64,000 nt of DNA, taken from the NCBI GenBank assembly GCA_950295325.1, contig OX485804.1, positions 66,502,033 to 66,566,032 of the forward strand, read 5' to 3'. Source of the stretch: Polytrichum commune. Taxonomy: Eukaryota > Streptophyta > Polytrichopsida > Polytrichales > Polytrichaceae. Positions 21,891 to 30,593 of the stretch are shown here, piece by piece. Within the stretch, counting starts at the first letter, position 1, and every line of letters starts with the position of its first letter. Under the pieces are notes generated by a model, which was given only the letters and a program-made list of their open reading frames with translations, had not been told where the DNA came from and made no database searches. Made by a program: the position numbers and the translations under genes.

Positions 21891-22594
21891 AATGCCATGT
21901 GAAATCTGTGTCATCTTGGCTTGCCACGTCCGCTCAACATGTTTACGACTACCCTATACGACTATATCATCCAGGTTCCCACGTCACGTCCCCAACGATT
22001 GTCTGTCCGTTACAAGTCGTCCGTAATAACACAAAAATTAATAGTCATTGTAGTCCTCAACGACTCAAATAACAATCATAAACAAAGTCGTTTTTTGTCG
22101 ATTTTGTTGTAGTGTAAGTAGTTAGTATCCATACCGAAGAATATGATATAACTTCGTTGGTAAAGAATGATACTCTCAGTATAAAGTTATAGCAACATGT
22201 AACTCCACATGGTAACCCGCACTAATTAGACAAAACATTGTAGATGAGTCTTAAATGGATACTTTTTCCAACTAGCCCATTTCTTGTAGGATATGAAACA
22301 CGTGATGATGCTTAGCAAGTCCAAATTGAGGACGTGGCCAATTTTTTCATAATCTTCAAAGCTCATATGAATCTCTTATTCATTATCAAATTGAAGATTC
22401 TCATGCTCATTAAATGGTCATATAGGTGCCCCTAATTATCTTGACTATTGAGCCTAAATAGTTAGCAAATATTAAACACTTCAATCAATCTATTTTAAAT
22501 AGATGTGATTTTGATATTTGTTTTTGGAATCACACCTAACCACATACCACTCGAAAATAGGTTTGTGATTAAGATAAGTATAAGTGTTTATATC

Positions 22595-22855
22595 TCCGAT
22601 CACACAATTTGAGGGCAAAATAACATAGCGCACTTCAAATTTGAACTTGTACCTATACTTTAAAATCTATTACATGTCACAACTCATGATAGGTGCACTC
22701 ATCTTTAACCTACTTGGGAGTTATTTTCTCAACTTACTTGCTATGAACAACGATGCACATGTCCATTAAAATTCCCATGCAAGTGGCATCCTCTCCCGTT
22801 TATTCAAAATCATGGTTAATTGAATGGACGGCCAACGAACAAATTTGATAGGTTT
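22595..22855. other. Short gene-free stretch
   Basis: AT-rich sequence between the R1 copy and the Mutator-like MITE. No feature seen. Confidence 0.4.
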
Positions 22856-22865
22856 TGTATGTGCT

Positions 22866-23220
22866 ACCCCGGGCTAGATCACATCTTCATTCAACCGGGC
22901 CCTGCCCCTCCCACGCCTCCTGCACTGCCTGGTCTTCATGTCTGCACCTGCATGGGAACTCTTCCTCGTTGGGAACCAATGTGACAATACCCAGTTAAAA
23001 TTACAAATATTGAAGTTGACATCACTTTCATTATTCCCAAGCTAGTTGATGAAGTTCCTTCACATGCCAAAGGAGCTTAATGGCCTAAGTGACCGGGTAT
23101 TGTCACATTGGTTCCCAACGGGGAAGAGTTCCCGTGCAGATGCAGGCAGAATGACCGGGCAGTGAAGGAGGCGTGGAAGGGGCGGGACCCGGCTGAATGA
23201 AGATGTGATCTAGCCCGGGA
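22866..23220. mobile_element. Mutator-like MITE with long inverted repeats and 10 bp target duplication
   Basis: Arms of about 130-140 bp starting (A)CCCCGGGCTAGATCACATC pair with the right end GATGTGATCTAGCCCGGG and enclose about 95 bp. TGTATGTGCT flanks both ends (22856-22865 and 23221-23230). A 10 bp duplication plus long TIRs fits a MULE. Arms are GC-rich and differ at scattered positions. No transposase. Confidence 0.85.
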
Positions 23221-23325
23221 TGTATGTGCTCCCACATCAAAAAGAAAAGAAAACCATCATAACAACCATAAGCCTTTAGTTCACTTCCTATGTTTAGCAT
23301 CTAACGAGGACCTCCACCCAATGAT

Positions 23326-23537
23326 CAGGGAGAGCCGGCAATTAGTTACAGATGAACCGGTTGAGTAGGAGAAATAACCAGTTGAAGTTCAAGATTGCAG
23401 GAGAATTACCGATCACTTTAAAGGAATTCATGGAATATACCTCAAATTAGTATAGAAAAACCAAAAGATGTCAACATGTAACCGGTTGGACTTGCAAACA
23501 CATGAATCTCAACCGATTATGCCCAAAAATCTCCCCC
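23326..23537 (+). mobile_element. R2 MITE, full-length copy
   Basis: Starts CAGGGAGAGCCGG and ends near AAAAATCTCCCCC. Aligns along its length with the copy at 1573-1788, including the AACCGGTTGAGT and ATTATGCCC words. Confidence 0.7.
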
Positions 23538-23999
23538 GATCATCAGTGCCTCCACCGTCTTACCTTCATGGGAAGAAACTTAGAAAATAGGCAAGGGAAA
23601 AACTGACGCCAGTGTGAATAGTGAACAATCCCAACATGAATACTGTACTACTGTAGTATGAACATTGTGATATACACAACTTTATTCCTTAATTACAGGA
23701 GAGGCATTTGTTGGGGTGCTTTGACTGGATTCCATCGAAGTCAACCGTTGACTGATGGCATTTGCAGCCTGCCTCAGAAGCAGAACAGAAAGAATCTGAA
23801 TTATTTGCTAGGGGTACAATTTGGAATTTCCCCTCGAAATCATACAATTTTATGCCACTTACCCTGAAAGCTGTGTTAACGAATCGTGGCATGTAATAAG
23901 TTACAAGGTGAAACGCTCTCTCGAATTCTCCGGTTTTAATTCGGGCTCGAGCAACATCCGGAAGGTGCACGGTGCCCAATTAGAAATGTAACAATAATA
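23538..23999. other. Gene-free stretch
   Basis: Overlapping frames on both strands at 23658-23979 (69 and 96 codons) resemble no family I know and lack splice context. Confidence 0.35.
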
Positions 24000-24497
24000 T
24001 GGACACCTATATTTGATTGAGTGGTATGTGGTTAGGAGTGGATCTAAGAACGGACATCAAAACGGCATGTCTTTCAAAGGGATTGGATTGCATGTTCATA
24101 ATATGTTAACTATTATAGGTTTGATTGTCACAACATTATTCAGATCCATAACGATGTTATGTGGGACTGACAGTGTTTTGCAGAATATTCCTCACATTCA
24201 GATTGAATACAGGGAATATTCCGCATAATAATGTCAGTCCCACAAAACATTGTTATGGATCTGAATAATGTTGTGGTTAACATGATTTTTTGTTTTTTTT
24301 TGTTTATTTATTATTTTTTGGGGGTGGGGGGGTGCTAGAACCTAGATGACCACGAGAATCTGAGCTTTAGAAATTATGAGGTAGGTGGTTGTGGGCACAA
24401 TTTGGATTTGCTAATCATCTTGCAGTAATTGTATGTTTCACGTCCTATGAGAGGTGGGTGCAGAGAGACAAATATCCAGATAATATACGTCTACCAT
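24000..24497 (+). mobile_element. R1 MITE with a palindromic MITE nested inside
   Basis: R1 matches resume on both sides of the palindrome at 24130-24272. The left terminus is eroded. The right end reads TAATATACGTCTACC. Confidence 0.65.
24130..24272. mobile_element. Palindromic MITE, copy 1
   Basis: ACAACATTATTCAGATCC... at the left and GGATCTGAATAATGTTGT at the right are exact reverse complements, and the pairing continues through GTGGGACTGACA / TGTCAGTCCCAC. Almost the whole 143 bp folds on itself. A second copy lies at 45494-45633. Confidence 0.8.
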
Positions 24498-25224
24498 GAT
24501 GACTTATTTTCAATTTGTACTCAAATGTAACCACGTGTGAATGCATGGTGGGTTCAAAATAGTACTCCATGTTGATGTACTTTTAGTTCCATAAGCTTTT
24601 TGGCTTTCTAGAATTTGGAATCAATTTTAATTCATTAGGGAAACAATTGGGGTCTACCACAATGAGAAATCCATGACATTCCAACACCGTCAAAACCCAC
24701 ATTGGATGCTCTCAAGCATGCCTTTTTAGCTAAAGAATGGAGCTCTTTCCACCTCAAGGAAAACTAGACTATCTTCACTTAAAGGACTTCTCAATTATGT
24801 ATGTGACTCGTACTTGAAGCAACCAATGATACCACCACAATGAAAAATTATTGTTGCTTGCGACACCTCAAATTGTAGACTTGCCATTGAAGATGGCCGG
24901 GTAGCTAAATATGCCAATCCCTAGAGATAACAAATGCCGCTTTGACCCTTATAATAAAGTGGACAATGAGACGCAATTTGTGCTAGAGTGTTCCATGTAC
25001 AACTTCATTAGAGATAGGTTTCCTTCCCTATTTCAACATGTACTAAGGTATGTGGGTGTTGTTCGGTTTGTTTTTCATGTTCTCTAGCTTTTACCAATTT
25101 GTGTTGCATGACCAAATCTACTATGACGCATCAACACAACTTGAATTGAAAATCGGACCTCCCCTCATTGTGTTATAGTTATTGCCAAGTGCATGTTTCT
25201 TGATCCCTTAATTAGGCACGAAAT
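24498..25224. other. Gene-free stretch
   Basis: No recognisable element or exon. Stops in all frames. Confidence 0.4.
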
Positions 25225-25310
25225 TTTCATATCAGTACAATCAAAGTTATAGCAACATGTACCTCCAAATGGTAAATTGCAATAATAGGTGTGGAAGGTG
25301 TAAGATAAAC
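25225..25310. mobile_element. Right half of a TA-flanked MITE (CACCTTTCACACC ends)
   Basis: GTTATAGCAACATGTACCTCC and a terminus ATAGGTGTGGAAGGTG followed by TA match the right arm of the element at 53894-54105. The left half is missing, and the end abuts an R1 copy at its TA. Confidence 0.6.
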
Positions 25311-25681
25311 AACCCCTATTTGGTTACTTTTCCTAATCAAACACTTGCATTTGAGTGGTACGTGTTTAGGTGTGGCTCCAAGAATCGAGACCAAAAAAAA
25401 AATGTGCTTAAAAGAAATTAGACTACGTGCTCGAAGTTTGATGATCATTCTAGGCTTGATAGTCAACAGAATTGGAGGGGACCTACAGAACCATTTAATG
25501 AGCATGAGAATCTTCACTTCCATAATGAACAAGCTACTCATATGACCTCCAAAACATTAAGAAGGAAAGTAACTACTATCTCAGTTTGGATTTGCTAACC
25601 ATCTTGTACTAAATGCAGATTTCAAATGCTAGGAGAAGCAGACTAGTCAGAAAAAGAGCTACTTAAGACCCATCTACCTTA
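25311..25681 (+). mobile_element. R1 MITE, forward copy
   Basis: Right terminus TTAAGACCCATCTACCTTA is canonical. The left terminus is altered (TAAGATAAACAACCCC). Interior blocks match R1. Confidence 0.75.
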
Positions 25682-25865
25682 ACTTAATGAGTGATCATAG
25701 CAATGAGCCATTAACTTTGAATCGTAAATTACGAAAACAACATAACATTAGTCAGCAACATGGAAAACTTTCATGCCTAACTGCCAGTCCAACATAACAC
25801 TCTCGCATTCTCCATGTAAAAAGCTGTAGATTCTCAAAGAAAAGAAAAAATAACGCCAATATTAG

Positions 25866-25973
25866 GTACCGGCATGAATGCGAGCCCGTTAGCCCTGTAT
25901 TGATCACGTTATCCCGTGATGCAATATAGGGTTTTATGCCTCCTTTGGGAGGTGGGCTCTATTAGCGTACCAT
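25866..25973. repeat. Structured hairpin element
   Basis: GGTACC / GTACC and GAGCCC / GGGCTC frame an inner stem in which CCCTGTATTGATCACG pairs with CGTGATGCAATATAGGG, leaving a short loop and one bulge. It could be a small MITE or a transcribed foldback. No open frame. Confidence 0.5.
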
Positions 25974-25987
25974 ATTAGTTATTTTAG

Positions 25988-26398
25988 TTAGGGTGGGGGG
26001 ACAGGGGTTTGTTTGTTTTCCAATTTCCTTTTGTTTAGGACAAGGTATGTGAGGTATTTAATGACATTTTCGTGGATTTTCTTCATGAGGATTTTTATGC
26101 TGTTCTTTGGGATTTTTAGTTTGGTGTAGATTCTCAACATATAATCACCCGACCCCATGGCCCACCAAACATAGGGTAGCTGTGGACTTAATAGTAATTG
26201 GAAAATTGTCGACCTCTGGCCCAACAACATGATAACGCTTTTCTTCAAAATTGAAATCCAAAGCCGGACAGGCAATTCCATAAGAGGTTGGAAACGCATT
26301 AAGTACTTTACTTTTAGCTTATTAGTTGCCAGCTTTTTGACAAGAGACACAACAGGTAAGCCAGAATTCAACGTCAAGATCAGTCTGGCAGCATGCAC
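25988..26398 (-). CDS. Unidentified open frame, 136 codons
   Basis: One of the longer uninterrupted frames outside the TBC gene, from ATG on the minus strand to the stop at 25988. It is hydrophobic and lysine-rich, with LPYVWWAMGSGDYMLRIYTK in the middle and a Pro-rich end. I recognise no domain, and no splice sites or promoter were established. The plus strand is open across much of the same span, so chance is a real alternative. Confidence 0.2.
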   Translation of the reverse strand: MHAARLILTLNSGLPVVSLVKKLATNKLKVKYLMRFQPLMELPVRLWISILKKSVIMLLGQRSTIFQLLLSPQLPYVWWAMGSGDYMLRIYTKLKIPKNSIKILMKKIHENVIKYLTYLVLNKRKLENKQTPVPPP

Positions 26399-27181
26399 TG
26401 CACAGTTGTTTGGTTCGGGCAGTTGGTGGAAATTTCGACAACACGACGCAATATGTAATAAAAAATATAATATAATGAATCATTGTGTTTATGATATGTA
26501 CGTGCTAGTACACCGTTTACGGTATTTATTTTCACTTGCTATTCGGAGTTATGTTGTGCTATAATATTTTACTATGGATCTCATTTTTACCACCAGCAAA
26601 GGCCGAGTTGGTTGTTTGGACACAATAGAACATTCACATCTTTACTTGGTAAAAATTTACACTAATAATAAAATGTTGTAACAATGCGTAACTTTGAATA
26701 GTAAGTGACACGAAATACCATACATGGTGTATTACACTATTGTGAGAGTAATGGTTCCACCCTAATTGTTCACCCACAATTATTGAGTTAGCAACTCACT
26801 CTTGAAGTGAATTTCACTGGCAAGTGATCGTTGATGTAAAGCGGTCTCTAAAATGAGCCAAGCGTTGGTCTTGGTTGGACAACCAACCAGAATTGGCCAC
26901 ATGTGCAAGATAATACTAGGGCAAAGCACTCTTGCGACTAGCTGCTTGTAAATTACTTTCATAACCAAATTGTGTCTTGGGAGGACTCATGTGAAATCCA
27001 TATTGATTGATTCAAATTTTGAATTAGGCACCTCAAGTGGTTGCAATAACCCACAATCATGAATGCTTGGCATTGTAATCATCGCTCAACATATACGCGA
27101 ATATCTCTCTTCATGCCTGACCAATAAATAAAAATGATGTCTAATAGCCACATATGTCTTTTGAAAACCTGGATGACCTGC
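26399..27181. other. Gene-free stretch
   Basis: Nothing recognised. Part of 26.6-27.1 kb may be old repeat sequence. Confidence 0.4.
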
Positions 27182-27630
27182 TAAGGTAGAAACACCCAAA
27201 CTAGTGAACTACCCTCTACCCGTGCAATAGACATCTGTCAAAATAGTGAAGTGTCATTTCTGAAACCAATAATTGCGAGGCTAGCATCTTCAAATGTGTG
27301 TACAATCAGTTTAGCCAAATTTAATCATGTTTGACTACCATCAATCACAATATAATGTACTTATGAGTTAACCGGTTTAGGTGATGTTTTGTGTTGAAAT
27401 GAGCATTACGGTGTTTGGTGTAAAGAGAATCTAGTGAACAAGTAAGGGGGTTTGACAAACTTTTCACTTTGAAAAATTGTAGAATTTTTTTTACAAGGAA
27501 TAAAAATATGAAACAACTTGCATTCTTCATGAATCCTTCTCTTTTATCTTGAAATTTTTTCTCATGATTTTAAAACCATATCTTCAATGCGAATCACCTT
27601 ATTTTCACGGTTGATGGTATTTCTACCTTA
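27182..27630 (+). mobile_element. R3 MITE, copy 1
   Basis: 449 bp from TAAGGTAGAAACACCC to GATGGTATTTCTACCTTA. It aligns throughout with the copy at 27695-28120. No coding capacity. Confidence 0.8.
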
Positions 27631-27673
27631 TCGGAATATCATGAAGATCATGCATAACATCGAGTCCTTAGTA

Positions 27674-28187
27674 CAATCTGCCCTCTATTCAAGGTAAGGT
27701 AGAAATACCATAACCCATTAACCACCCTCTAGCCATGCACTAGACCGCCGTCATAATGGTGAAGTGCCATTTCTAAAACCAATCATGGCTCGGCGGCAAC
27801 TTCAATGCGTATACATTTCGTGCAGCCAATGGGAGTCAAGTGTTAATGTACTCATGGGGTAACCGATTTAAGCGATGTTCTGTATGGAAATGTAGATTAC
27901 CGTGTTCGGTGTAGGAAGAATCTAGTGAACGAGTAGGGGGTTGGACAACTTTCCACTTTGAAAAATTGTAGCATTTTTTGTATAGGGCAAAAAAAAAATG
28001 AAACAACTTACATTCTTCATGAATCCTTCTCGTCTATGTTGGAAAATTATCTCATGATTGTCAGACCAGATGTTCAATGCAAATCACCTTATTTTCACGG
28101 GTTATGGTATTTCTACCTTATATAGATATTTACGTGACAACAAAAATGTGAACACTTGTAGGGGTAACACTTATAGAGGGCAGACTG
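27674..28187. mobile_element. pogo-like MITE hosting an R3 MITE
   Basis: Termini CAATCTGCCCTCTATT and TATAGAGGGCAGACTG, each next to TA (27672-27673 and 28188-28189). CAGT-pyrimidine-CCTCTATAA ends and TA duplication are typical of pogo/Lemi-type elements in plants. Nearly all its interior is the R3 copy. Confidence 0.75.
27695..28120 (+). mobile_element. R3 MITE, copy 2, nested in a pogo-like MITE
   Basis: The two ends are a perfect 22-base inverted repeat (27695-27716 and 28099-28120) starting TAAGGTAGAAATACC. The TA at each end is compatible with a TA target duplication. Confidence 0.85.
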
Positions 28188-29089
28188 TAGACAAAAGTCA
28201 ATAGCTGCAAAGTAGTCAGCCGCAACGGGCAGCTTTTTCGAGGCAAGGAGGGGCTAACTTAATTTTCCTCCAGCTGCTGTCGGCATACTGCCCGAGCTTC
28301 CCTGCCCGGAGGAAGAAAAATAAAAATTCCTGCCCTACCCTGCCCTGCCCTGCCCTGGGCAGGTTGCGTGATATTGCGTTGCCATCTCTTTCTTGTCTCC
28401 TTGGCTTTCCTTCGCATTGCTTTTCTGGCTATGGCGTCTCCATCTCCGTCACGCTTCCAGCTGCCCCTCACCCATTGTCCCAGGGCCTCTTTCACACTTC
28501 CAGTCCCAAATCCCAACGCAAACAAGCCAAAAATCGACTCACCAGGCTCCAAGATGACTGAATGTGGTTGGAAATTGAAGGTTTAGGCTGGGTGTGGGAA
28601 GAAGGAGCCCGGGTCTGTAGAAGCTTCGAGCATTGGGAATCTTGGTGCGAGGGTCTATTGCAATCTGATGAGGAAATTGGGTTGGATATCTGTGTTGGGA
28701 TGATGAGGTAAGCAGGTGCCAGGAATTGATGGCAAAAGAATCAATGGAGCTGAGAAAAGATGGTGGTGATGGGGGTGAGAGGCTACGAAGCAACGATTTG
28801 AAGAGTTTTGGGATTTTGAGGTTGGTACTGGTTTAGCAAGCGAGGATGCCGAATCTTCCTTCTTCAATGACGGGTACCGTAATTCGAGTCCAACTTAACC
28901 TTTAATCACCTTGGAAATCAAGTTTTTGCAATTAAGTTTCTGCAACGTGGGGATATCTCCGTTGTTGATGAGACGAGAAATGAAGATGTGAGGTGATGTG
29001 TTGTATGAGTGCTCATCAACATCCACATTGCAACGATGCCCAGTTGTGTGCATCGGAACAGAGGAAAACAGTGTTATGGTGTATGATGT

Positions 29090-29815
29090 GATGGATTTGA
29101 GATTTTCGTGGCTTCCACCTTGGCACTGTCGGTGATGGCTTTCAGTCTTGCCCGAGGACGTTTATTTGTGGATTTTTTGGTGCCATTCTTCTTTTATGCT
29201 TGGCATTTTGAGCAATTCTCACTCCTCGTTGGCTTTCACAATCCAGTGTTCCATTCCTTTCCTTGTTTGCAATTGAAGTAGTTAACATAGCAGAAAATAG
29301 TACTTGGTGCATACAGTAGCATGTGAGTGTCGATTTCGATATTTGGTGAAATCCAGATTTCTGCTGCACCACAATTTATTATGGGTGCCATGGAAGGATT
29401 TGAGGTTTTGCCTGAGGATTATTTCTCGATTTTGGTGATTTTAAAAAAAATAAATTATGCTTGACATTGTGAGCAATTCTCACTCCTTGTTGGCTTTTGG
29501 AATTCGGTGTTCCATACCTTTCTTTTTGGCAATTGAAGTCAACAAAGCAGGAAAAATGCATTTGGTGCATAGAGTAGAGAGTGCCAATTCTGAACTTTTT
29601 ATGATATATGATGCCTAATGTAATGATTTGATATTTTGTTGCCTTCCACACCCTGGCACTGTTACTCTCACTCTTGCCTGAGGGTTATTTCTTGATTTCG
29701 TGCGTCATTCTTCTTTCTTATCCTTGACATTGTGAGCAATTCGTTAGCTTTGGGAATGCAGTGTTACCATACCTTATTTTTTGTGCAATTGAGGTAGTTG
29801 ACAAAGCAGAAACAG
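29090..29815 (+). repeat. Three degenerate tandem copies of about 200-280 bp
   Basis: Each copy runs from a TTGCC(T/C)GAGG word through GACATTGTGAGCAATTC and TGTTCCATACC to GCAATTGA.GTAGTTGACA. Copies lie near 29140-29300, 29400-29550 and 29670-29815. They lie in the putative first intron of the TBC gene. Confidence 0.7.
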
Positions 29816-30118
29816 CGTGATTTCTTGAATAAAATAATCCTTGGCTTTTGCTTTCCTACTTCAGGTCTGATCTTCTCTTTCCCGGTTTCTTGGTGTCAAA
29901 TGGAATTGAGTTCTTAGTACACATCATATAGAGCAACGTTCTTTGAGTCTTCCCATTACCCCTGGAGATCAGGAATAGAAACTCATCAAGACAAAGGATT
30001 TGTCCACAGTTGGGAAGAGATGACTATTTTCGCATGTGTGATTTGTTTTCTATTTCATTCCAATTTTTTACTGCTTCCTTGTAATTCCTTTACATTGCTC
30101 ACACATGTGAGGATTTGA

Positions 30119-30147
30119 GATTTGAGATTTGAGATTTATGATGTATT
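30119..30147 (+). repeat. Short tandem GATTTGA repeat
   Basis: Three to four units of GATTTGA / GATTTAT in a row. Confidence 0.6.
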
Positions 30148-30345
30148 GGTTACCTTTATTTGAGTATTGTTTGAATATAACATTACTAAGCCTCATGCTC
30201 CATCACTCATTCTAATTAAATGAGATGCCATGTTCCATGGAGCACTAAGACTGAAACCGTCCTGTTTTGAGAATCACATCATGTTTATTGCTGGCCCTTG
30301 GCCGAATTATTCTCATGCCTAGGATAAGTGCAGGTGGAGCTTAGC

Positions 30346-30593
30346 AATGTGATGAACCTTGATACTTACAAGGATATGGTTAATAAAGCAGTTTTACTCA
30401 TTTATTTATTTATTTATTTAGCAGTGGATACATCAAAGTGCGAGCAAAGAAATGGGGCACCTCAAGCAAATGCCAGTGAAAGCAAAAGGTGGAAAGTAAG
30501 AGGTGTGCAATGGCGTGTGAATTTGGGTGTGCTGCCCAACAACCCTGCCCCTATCGATGAGTTGCGCCGAGGAGCGGCTGATTGCCGCCGCAG
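30346..30593 (+). CDS. TBC gene exon 1 (coding)
   Basis: Ends RGAADCRR with a split Arg codon at CGCAG|GTTAGC. The upstream part codes a hydrophobic AVLLIYLFIYLAV from a TTTA microsatellite, which may instead be the end of an intron with acceptor TTTAG at 30421. Only the part from about 30430 is supported by homology. Confidence 0.75.

Larger units (their letters stand above)
11162..22114. mobile_element. Non-autonomous CACTA transposon carrying a gene fragment, with gypsy insertion
   Basis: The termini CACTACAACAAA and TTTTGTTGTAGTG are the CACTA (En/Spm) signature. The 3 bp target duplication TAA is present at 11159-11161 and 22115-22117. Without the gypsy insertion the element is about 3.9 kb. 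No TNPD-type transposase was seen, so it depends on a relative elsewhere. Repeated AGTCATT / AACGACT words cluster toward both ends and near 12957-13008 and 13780-14160, like the subterminal binding sites of this superfamily. Cargo is a broken FCP1-like phosphatase. Confidence 0.85.
11068..22240. mobile_element. TA-flanked MITE split by a CACTA insertion
   Basis: The left half, 11068-11161, starts CAATTTTTTGTCTAATTGG. The right half, 22118-22240, ends CTAATTAGACAAAACATTG. The flanks are TA on both sides (11066-11067 and 22241-22242). Long inverted arms include GGAGTTACGCGTTGCTATAAC against GTTATAGCAACATGTAACTCC. The uninterrupted element would be about 215 bp. It lies in the R1 terminus and contains the CACTA element. 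Confidence 0.8.
11061..22594 (-). mobile_element. R1 MITE (reverse copy) split by 11 kb of nested insertions
   Basis: The last seven bases of an R1 terminus, TGAGGTA, are at 11061-11067. R1 resumes at 22241 with TAGATGAGTCTTAAATGG and runs in reverse to about 22594. Joining across the insertion recreates the AGGTAGATG end seen in other copies. This is the outermost layer of the nest. Confidence 0.75.
28190..30330 (+). promoter_or_regulatory. Probable 5' region of the TBC gene (promoter and untranslated exon)
   Basis: A CG-richer segment with (CCTGC)n at 28328-28355 and pyrimidine-rich stretches to about 28560, then a good splice donor GATGAG|GTAAGC at 28707/28708. This is what an untranslated first exon would look like, joining to an acceptor such as AAGTGCAG at 30330. 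No recognised coding exon lies here. TATA and start site were not resolved. Confidence 0.35.
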
